Shown here: in pieces, positions 57,146 to 64,000 of the stretch
How positions within the stretch are numbered: position 1 is the first letter of the stretch
How the letters are laid out: every line of letters begins with the position of its first letter
NCBI GenBank assembly: GCA_026874595.1
Contig: CM049306.1
Location: forward strand, 61,324,019 to 61,388,018
Length of the DNA: 64,000 nt
DNA from: Sipunculus nudus
Taxonomy: Eukaryota > Annelida > Sipuncula > Golfingiida > Sipunculidae
Direction: 5' to 3'
Notes under the pieces: generated by a model
Seen by the model: only the letters and a program-made list of their open reading frames with translations
Told to the model about the DNA's origin: nothing
Databases searched by the model: none
Position numbers and translations under genes: made by a program

Positions 57146-58480
57146 CTAGTATAATAATAAGAAAGCACAGGTAAGAATTACTCCGGATTTGCACACTGAT
57201 GAATTTCCAGTTTGTTCTGGTATACACCAGGTTGATCCCTTGTCACCAACAATATTTAATATATGTCCGAATGAGATGTTACGAATTATCAATTCGCTCA
57301 ACATGGGGATTACTTGTGGCTTTACTAAAAAAAGGATATTACTATTCGCTGACCTTGCTCTAGTGGCACCGACTGCCAGGTATGTAATCCATTTCCCTGA
57401 TTGCACAAAATCGCTTACTCCGTCCAAATTTAATCTAAATTGGTCGAATTTAAAAGTTGTCAAGGAATATAAATATTTAGGGTTTTATCTTTCGTAGCAT
57501 ATGGATTATAAAACTGGAAGTGATGTTTTATTAGACGCTGGTTCAAGAGCACCTTGGAATTTAATTTCAAATTTAAATATTAAAAAAAAGTTTCTTATTA
57601 TTCTTATATTAAACTTTATCACAGTGCCGTAGCACCAGTGCTTGATCATGCTTGCGAGGTATGGGTCACTGTAAATCCCCAACTGTTGAAAAAGTTCAGA
57701 ACAAAGCTATAACTATTTTCTAGGAGTTCATAAATCATGTCCCATTCTAGGTTTAACTGGGGATATGGATTGGGTCCCCGGTTTAGAAAGGCGCCAGATG
57801 AATATACTGATATTTTGGAATATGCTCATAATAATGGACGAAGAAAGGCTTGAAACAATTTTTCAACATGGACCGGGAGTTTAGATATAACAACTGGTCA
57901 GCTTAAGAAGAAGAAATTCTAGATATAGAGAATGTGTCGCATATTATTGCTCAGGGGTTATTGTGTCGCATTGAAACTGTTGAAAAAAACTACGATAATT
58001 CTACGAATCTTAAGTGAAATTAAAGCCAAAACTAAGAACATAGGCATTACTCAGATCTTCATTCTGTACCTAATCTTGCATCATTCACTATTTAACGCGA
58101 GAAAATAGATCCTTAATGGCACAGTTTAGGTGTGGAATCTTCCCATTAGAAATTGAAGCTGGGAGTTTTAAAAGTATTAGAGACGCAAACACAGGTAAAA
58201 TTATAAGATGTAAACCCGTGTAAAGAATATGCACCATGTGTGACAATTCAGTTGAAGATAAAATCCATTTTATACGCTCATGTCCTAAATATTATGAAAT
58301 CAGGGAGGATCTTCACAAATCTATTCTTAAAAGTGAAAGAGTTGTTAGGATTATCTCCTAAAAGTCAATTTATATACCTGCTTCAAAACTGTGTTAAAGA
58401 AGTCAGTGACTTTGTAGCCAAATCATGGGAGATAAGAAAGAACTGTTTGTATGCCTGTACTACCATTTTCGACTAGAGTA
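57146..58480 (+). pseudogene. Decayed non-LTR retrotransposon (LINE) ORF2 remnant
   Basis: Reading across several frames, in order: VCSGIHQVDPLSPTIFNI (reverse transcriptase motif normally GVRQGDPLSP) at about 57210-57260; ILLFADLALVAPTA at about 57338-57379, where the second catalytic Asp of FADD is Leu; EYKYLGFYLS at about 57466-57495; a FLGVH-like and GLTGDMDWVPGLERRQMNIL segment at about 57715-57805; and the C-terminal knuckle CTMCDNSVEDKIHFIRSCPK at about 58231-58291. Stops and frameshifts separate the pieces, so it is dead. The clade cannot be fixed by eye. Confidence 0.85.
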
Positions 58481-59004
58481 CAGGATGTCATTTTAACCCC
58501 TGCGAGGATTGGGTACTATAAGCAGATATTAACTGTATTTCTTTTTGTTTTATTGTACATGACACAAAAAATATTCATGTATTCATTTAAACACATTTAC
58601 ACATGAAACCACTTATTGCTTTTTTTGTTATCACAAGCAATCATATCGTTAAACAATCTGCTAATACACCCACATTCAGTTCCAATGTTATAATTACATT
58701 TAGGCTTTGGTATTCTCCGAGACAATTTTTTTTGGTAAATGGTGAAAATGTCTGAAGGGAAAAAGAAACTAAGACTTTTTTTAGTTAATTCCTGGATGTA
58801 AACAAAATTTCGTAGTGCAGTTGAGGAGTGAATTAGGTTTTCATGCATCATTCAAAATCAGACTCTTGTATTCTTCAGGGGGGATTCACTGGTACAATCG
58901 ATAGCTCATTAAAGAGCGTGTGCAGTTCCTGTTGTAACGGCTTTATTATTCTGAGAGAAATGACTGAGACAGATTTTAAAGCGTTATAAGGCTGTAAATT
59001 CTAT
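58481..59004. other. AT-rich noncoding stretch
   Basis: Nothing recognised. The 84-codon minus frame at 58597-58851 is unsupported. Confidence 0.5.
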
Positions 59005-59890
59005 ATGCAAATCTTCCTCCAGGACATTCTCCTCCTCACCCTCCTCAGCACCTCCTGCATGTCAATCTTCCTCCAGCACTTTGTCCTCCTCAACCTCCTC
59101 AGCACCTCCTGCATGTCAATCTTCCTCCAGCACATTCTCCTCTCCACACCATTCTAAGCACCTTCTGCATGTCAATCTTCCTCCAGAACTTTGTCCTTTT
59201 CACCCTCCTCAGCACCTCCTTTATGTCAATCTTCCTCCAGCAGATTCTCCTCCTCACACTCCTCAGCACCTCCTGCATGTCAATCTTCCTCAAGCACAAT
59301 GTCCTCCTCACACCATTCTAAGCACCTTCTGCATGTCAATCTTCCTCCAGCACTTTGTCCTTTTCACCCTCCTCAGCACCTCCTGCATGTCAATCTTCCT
59401 CCGGCACATTCTCCTCCTAACCCTCCTCTGCACCTCCTGCATGTCAATCTTCCTCCAGCACATTCTCCTCCTCACACCATTCTAAGCACCTTCTGCATGT
59501 CAATCTTCCTCCAGCACTTTGTCCTTTTCACCCTCCTCAGCACCTCCTGCATGTCAATCTTCCTCCGGCACATTCTCCTCCTCATCCTCCTCAGCACCTC
59601 CTGCATGTCAATCTTCCTCCGGCACATTCTCCTCCTCATCCTCCTCAGCACCTCCTGCATGTCAATCTTCCTCCAGCACATTCTCCTCCTAACCCTCCTC
59701 TGCACCTCCTGCATGTCAATCTTCCTCCAGCACATTCTCCTCCTCACACCATTCTAAGCACCTTCTGCATGTCAATCTTCCTCCAGCACTTTGTCCTTTT
59801 CACCCTCCTCAGCACCTCCTGCATGTCAATTCTTTTCCGGAACTTTCTGCTCCTTTCACTCTCTTCAGCACCACCTGCATGTCAATCTTC
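59005..59890. repeat. VNTR, 54-bp unit, about 16 copies, with higher-order pattern
   Basis: Units carry CTCCTGCATGTCAATCTTCC, then TCCAGCACATTCTCCTCCTC and ACCCTCCTCAGCAC. Because 54 is a multiple of three, long frames stay open on both strands (up to 188 codons). These are artefacts: no start context, no unique sequence and no splice signals. Variant units (ACCATTCTAAGCACCTTC with TTTGTCCTTTTCACC) recur at about 59150, 59310, 59480 and 59750, so there is a higher-order repeat. Confidence 0.93.
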
Positions 59891-60780
59891 CATATTACTA
59901 CTGCAATACATGCCTATAGCCTCATCTCAACTTATGATAAAAAGGCGCAGTTAATATACATTATAATTAGTTTATAATATCATAAGACACAGATGGATAT
60001 CTTGACATTAGTTATCTTTATTAAACCTAAGGGAGTATAAAGATTCAAGCGCCTGTTTTGTAATGTAGCCCTTAGTCATGCATAATAACTGTATCGTAAG
60101 TGCTTCTTGCTTACGACATAGGATACGATACGATTTCGCAATTTCCTATCATAACGTCTTATCGTAAATACACAAGATGTGTATCGCATTTTCCCGTACA
60201 TTATACGAATTTCGTTTAAAAGTGGATGGGATAATTACACTAAATACTGATCAGCAACATGGCTGCCCATGAATAAGTAGGTTCTATATATCGCAGTAAA
60301 TTGGCTTTATGCGCTTGGCAGCCGTATTTTTAGAAGGCGACAAAGAAGATTCACCGGACGGGAGACTAGGACATTCTGGGTAGGGCTCGGCTCATGAGGC
60401 GGATTTACGATTGCCAGAACTTTACGAAACGAAGAAATACGATACGATACGAAGAAAGATCTTATGACTTCGTATCGTATTTCAACATGCACGTTCCGAT
60501 TGGCTGCCAATAACCCAGGATTTCGTGTCGTATCCTGCTTCGTATCAGATCGCATCCAGATTTCTTAACGTGTATTAGATATCGTAACCATTTCTTATGG
60601 ATTAGTAGTAATTCGTGGCATTTACTTCGTGCATTGTACCGGTTAATATCCCACTCAGCGCTGCGATTTTCTCCGAAGTACGACATACCACGAGTTATAT
60701 ATAACCTACGATATTTGACAATTCATAGCAGCGGAAAAAAAAAACAGTTTTGAATCGACTCAGAATCGCACGAAACTGAT
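59891..60780. repeat. Region of CGATACGAT/ATCGTATCG inverted repeats
   Basis: ATACGATACGAAG and CTTCGTATCGTAT-like words occur repeatedly in both orientations (for example about 60430-60450 against 60467-60482, and near 60125). This suggests foldback or MITE-like DNA. No gene. Confidence 0.45.
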
Positions 60781-60849
60781 ACGAACTAACAATTCACGAC
60801 TTGCAACGAAGAGCAAAGAAGATAAAAAAAAATATACCACTTCGTAGCG

Positions 60850-61190
60850 CATGGGGGGGGGGGCAATTATTGGAAGTAGAAACACCCTTAATAAGCAGGT
60901 CAAACTGTTCCAGAGACATCGTAGCCGATGGCATTGACGAGTTTTTCTCACGACCACCCACCATTTTTTTGAAGCTACGACAAGTCGGGATGGATCGTGG
61001 TCCAGATCAGCGACCCCTTTCCACACAATATGAAAGGCACGATAAACCTCGGATGATCTACCTCTGAGGCGTTGTAGGCCTGTATGAAAAGAGGAAGCAG
61101 AGACAGCAGAGCCTGCCGTCCAAAACATACGACCCTTCTTTGCCTGCAGTAAATGCTGCAGAGACTGCTATGCCAGAGTGGGACTACTCA
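60850..61190 (-). pseudogene. Possible PIF/Harbinger transposase N-terminal remnant
   Basis: On the minus strand one frame reads KKMVGGREKNSSMPSA, then TMSLEQFDLLIKGVS, resembling the short F-x-x-L-L-x-x-V segment near the start of Harbinger-type transposases. Upstream parts are in other frames with stops. The 122-codon minus frame over the same DNA has no domain. A GC-rich island next to inverted-repeat-rich DNA fits a transposon. Confidence 0.3.
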
Positions 61191-61599
61191 GGTACCTTTT
61201 ACACTGTTCAAAGACTTATTTATCTTTAAAAAAAAATGCTGACAAATTTGCCTGTTTATGCAGATATAACACTTATTTTAATGAACTTAACCAGGAAAGA
61301 TAATAACATTTAAATTGGGTTATTTTGTACTAGTCTTTCATGCTTGGTAGGTATCCATGGTATTCACGATAAGAGGGAGTTCGATGAAATGGATGGCGGT
61401 CAAGTAATACAATTTCAAATTATTTATATCAAGGTTTTCACTGAAGTAATTAATAAATGGATATATGAATAAATAAACAAATAAATATTACTTATATTAC
61501 TTATAAATCTTACTTATACCAATACTACTACTGCAACTATGATAATAACAACAAGAAATCTGCATTCTAATGAATGCAAGCCTCCGCCATGTGGGAGGT

Positions 61600-61740
61600 C
61601 CCTAAATTAGGATGTGCCCCATCACTTGTTAACATTTATTTGTCAGCCCATATTCCCAGTTTCATTCGTGCATAAGTGACTGTATATTTGTGAATAATCC
61701 TTTATGGCGCTATTGAATCCGGATCATGTGCCGGTCGAAC
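61600..61740 (-). repeat. Dispersed repeat family B, copy 3 (inverted)
   Basis: The reverse complement contains ATTCACAAATATACAGTCAC, TTATGCACGAATGAA and GGGAATATGGGCTG, matching copies 1 and 2. Confidence 0.6.
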
Positions 61741-61749
61741 GCATACTCT

Positions 61750-61827
61750 ATAATAATAATAATAATAATGATAATATAATAATAATTATAATAATAATTA
61801 TAATAATAATAATAATAATAATAATTA
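61750..61827. repeat. (AAT)n-type microsatellite
   Basis: Imperfect ATA/ATT trinucleotide run. Confidence 0.9.
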
Positions 61828-63090
61828 TACTATGTAGTATGTAATAATAAACTGAAAAAGTGGGTCGTGAGATTGTCTCTAGTGCCGGTATAATTAGATT
61901 TCCCAATATAGCATAACTAGGTCACGCATAATAATTGGCCGAGTTACATACTGATGTTAACAGGGATCCAGCCAAGATATTTCCGCATTCAGTGCGATAT
62001 GTGCCTTACTGTGCATAAAGTGTCCCGAATGAAGGAGACCTTATGTGTGTAGTAAGTACGATCTGGAAACTGATACTGTAGGTTTTATGAACCTCTGTCT
62101 CGGAGCCAGTACGACCGGTAAATTGTCCTTGATGACCTGAAGGGTAACCACACGTTCTGATTGTGGATGCAGTTCTGTCACCTTGTAATACAGGAAACAT
62201 ATATAGGGGACACAGGAACCCGTGAACTGAAAGCTCTACCGCCTGTTTATAGTACTATGATAGGACATAGAACGTTAATAATTATTATTGTAATAATTAT
62301 TATTATTATATACCTTTTTACTGCAAAAATTATCTTACGTCTTATGATGTATATGGTATATAAGAATACTTTACATATGTATATTTATACTCTATATGTT
62401 ATATTTACACATTATAAACACATTGTATGATATAACGTACCCTATATAATAGCATATTTTAGTAATATAGGGCATGTGAAAGAAATAAAGCTACGTGTCC
62501 TCTTTTTTTCAAATAAAAATTTAATTATTTCCATAAATGTATGAATTTCGGGTAATTAGTATTGTCCCTTTGTGGCCAAATTACAAACATAATACCAGAA
62601 CAAGGGGTCTTAAACGCATTATCTGCACCAAATAAACGCCCCCTACAGCGGGATGATATTATCTGAATATTTCCGGGTGTCAAGTTGAAGGACTCAGCTT
62701 CCCGGATATTATGGGATAGAACATCCTGAAGGAGGGGTCATGAACTACTGGTTTGTTACTGTCAGAGAGTTACTGGTCACTGGGCCGTCATGGATTGAGT
62801 GGAATAGATCCTTCTTCCTTCAATAAGGGCCGATCCTTCCCTTTGTAAAGCCGTAAACCCACATGCCAATCATAAACGTCCATAACTCTCTATGTGTCTG
62901 GCCTCAGTTCCTGGTTATACATCTTCAGCTTGCAGCATCATAATTATCCCCTAGATAATACATCCTTTTACCTAGATATTGTTTAATATTGGTTTTAATT
63001 AAATAAGGAAGGGCAATTTAGGAACCTTTTCTTTTATTCAAAACCAAACCGTAAGTTCTACTCCAAATATCTTACTTTCGAAAATATTTG
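61828..63090. other. Noncoding sequence upstream of gene 4
   Basis: No gene or element recognised. Confidence 0.5.
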
Positions 63091-63094
63091 AAAC

Positions 63095-63102
63095 TATTTA
63101 AG
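63095..63102 (+). promoter_or_regulatory. TATA-like box of gene 4
   Basis: TATTTAAG lies 83 bp upstream of the first ATG (63178), the same spacing as in genes 1-3. Confidence 0.45.
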
Positions 63103-63177
63103 AGGGGCATAATTTGGCTATTGCAGCATTTTATCAACAGATTCTGCATAAGCCTACTGATGCATAAACGCAGATAT

Positions 63178-63187
63178 ATGATGAAAG
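63178..63187 (+). CDS. Gene 4 exon 1
   Basis: Two Met codons, Lys, then one base, ending AAAG| like exon 1 of genes 2 and 3. Confidence 0.5.
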
Positions 63188-63919
63188 GTAGGATAATCAA
63201 ACTTTAAATACAGGCGCAAAAAATAGCATTAATACTGCTATATAGTCATACAGTCTTAATAAACAGCCTGTTGCCATGCTGCAGGGAGAAAGAGGAGGAA
63301 AAATAAAGATAAGTTAAATCATGAAACACCGTCTAATATTACAAATGATTTAACATAGGTAAATGAACACACAATCGTATAATGTACACTTTAACTGTTC
63401 ACATGTAATACTGCAAACTTCCAATGATGAATTATCTCTATGTAGTTTATATGACAAAGTATGCTCCGTGTGCGTGATGGTCGACAAGTATAATTTTCTC
63501 TTAATGTGATTGTAACCACGAACACAATATGATAGTGGTGCATACTTGTATTATTAAACAGTTATTTAGATAAGCCTACCATGAATAATAATCACCATGT
63601 ATACTTTTCATGAAAATATATGGAGAATAATTTAAAAGCAGCAGCATATTTCAGTCATTTTTAACAATTAAAAAAAAATACAGCCACTAGATGGCGCTGG
63701 TTATTAATCTAGGTTTAACGTAGATGTTCGATGGCTTTATAAAATACGCTTTATTTTATAAATGAAAAATATCGAATACTTCTTTCAGAGAATGTGTTCA
63801 TCCTCACTGCCTTGGTGGTGGCGTATTCAGTTCTTGTCAGAGCAAAGCCAGACTTAGGAAAAAGCGTAGTGAAAGCGAAGGAGCTACGGAGTATAACGAA
63901 TACACTATACGATGAATAT
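63178..63919 (+). CDS. Gene 4 (5' part): putative secreted helical cytokine
   Basis: Exon 1 is 63178-63187 (ATGATGAAAG|GTAGGA; MMK plus one base) and exon 2 is 63789-63919 (acceptor TTCTTTCAG, donor TAT|GTGAGT), separated by a 601-bp phase 1 intron. Exon 2 ends in phase 0. Together they encode 47 residues: the signal peptide MMKENVFILTALVVAYSVL with likely cleavage after VRA, then KPDLGKSVVKAKELRSITNT and LYDEY at the exon border. KAKEL...Y matches the KAREL...Y helix of gene 3 in the same place, so these two are the closest pair in the family. There is no Cys in this part. Remaining exons lie beyond the window. The exon 1 donor is weaker than usual. Confidence 0.62.
63789..63919 (+). CDS. 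Gene 4 exon 2 (signal peptide, helix A)
   Basis: Two bases plus 43 codons with strong acceptor and donor. It encodes the hydrophobic core NVFILTALVVAYSVLV and a basic-then-polar helix. Confidence 0.75.
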
Positions 63920-64000
63920 GTGAGTATAAACGGTACAAGAAATACACAGATTCCCGACACATTGTGTATAAGAAGAGCGGTCTTCAAAGCATGTTGATAT

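Noticed and set aside
59081-59757. Ser/Pro-rich ORFs up to 188 codons
   Set aside because: They are an artefact of a 54-bp tandem repeat whose length is a multiple of three; both strands are open.

Overview
This window is eukaryotic nuclear DNA. It is AT-rich and intron-bearing, full of short tandem repeats and decayed transposons, and about half of it has no visible coding content. The repeat content looks like a lophotrochozoan, most likely a marine mollusc: a Ty3/Gypsy element with a tRNA-Leu-type primer site, poly-G tracts ending in GCA, dispersed elements ending in a GACGCTCAGC motif, and abundant (TA)n. The phylum is an inference and no species can be named.

The main content is a cluster of small multi-exon genes for secreted, helix-rich proteins. 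I reconstructed them by hand from splice signals, because each exon is too short to stand out as an ORF. Gene 1 (11528-13919, +) encodes 182 aa. Gene 2 (21057-27352, +) encodes about 227 aa. Gene 3 (38119-32918, -) encodes 195 aa. Gene 4 (63178 onward, +) is cut off by the window end. An orphan exon 2 lies at 31485-31612 (+), and weaker exon-like fragments lie near 40.1 and 41.0 kb. The three complete genes have five coding exons with intron phases 1-0-0-0. Exon 1 is tiny (an ATG with zero to six more whole codons plus one base) and sits 71-83 bp downstream of a TATA box. Exon 2 carries a signal peptide and a first helix, and the last exon carries a final helix. This is the layout of vertebrate class I helical cytokine and hormone genes (IL-6/LIF/CNTF, G-CSF, EPO, growth hormone). 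I propose a divergent invertebrate helical cytokine family, possibly ligands for the gp130/Domeless-type receptors and JAK/STAT pathway that molluscs are known to have. Family membership is inference. The exon structure is seen directly, though the exon 1 of gene 2 is less certain than the rest.

Layout. 0-11 kb: a possible pogo-like fragment, a 2.1 kb minisatellite of 43-bp units, two copies of a roughly 1 kb dispersed element, and a minus-strand Cys-rich ShKT-like exon near 10.1 kb. 11-14 kb: gene 1, followed by a pyrimidine-rich tract. 14-21 kb: mostly noncoding, with a LINE scrap and a dispersed repeat. 21-27.4 kb: gene 2, whose first intron holds a piggyBac-type MITE. 27.5-31 kb: tRNA-derived sequences and a 0.9 kb element. 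31.4-38.2 kb: the orphan exon, a 41-bp minisatellite, and gene 3 on the minus strand. 38-44 kb: mostly noncoding, with a 35-bp-TIR MITE near 44 kb. 44.7-53.7 kb: one Ty3/Gypsy retrotransposon with nearly identical LTRs, defective through an in-frame stop, a frameshift and loss of the end of integrase. 54-63 kb: SINE-like sequence, a foldback, a decayed LINE, a 54-bp VNTR and a possible Harbinger scrap. 63.1-64 kb: the start of gene 4.
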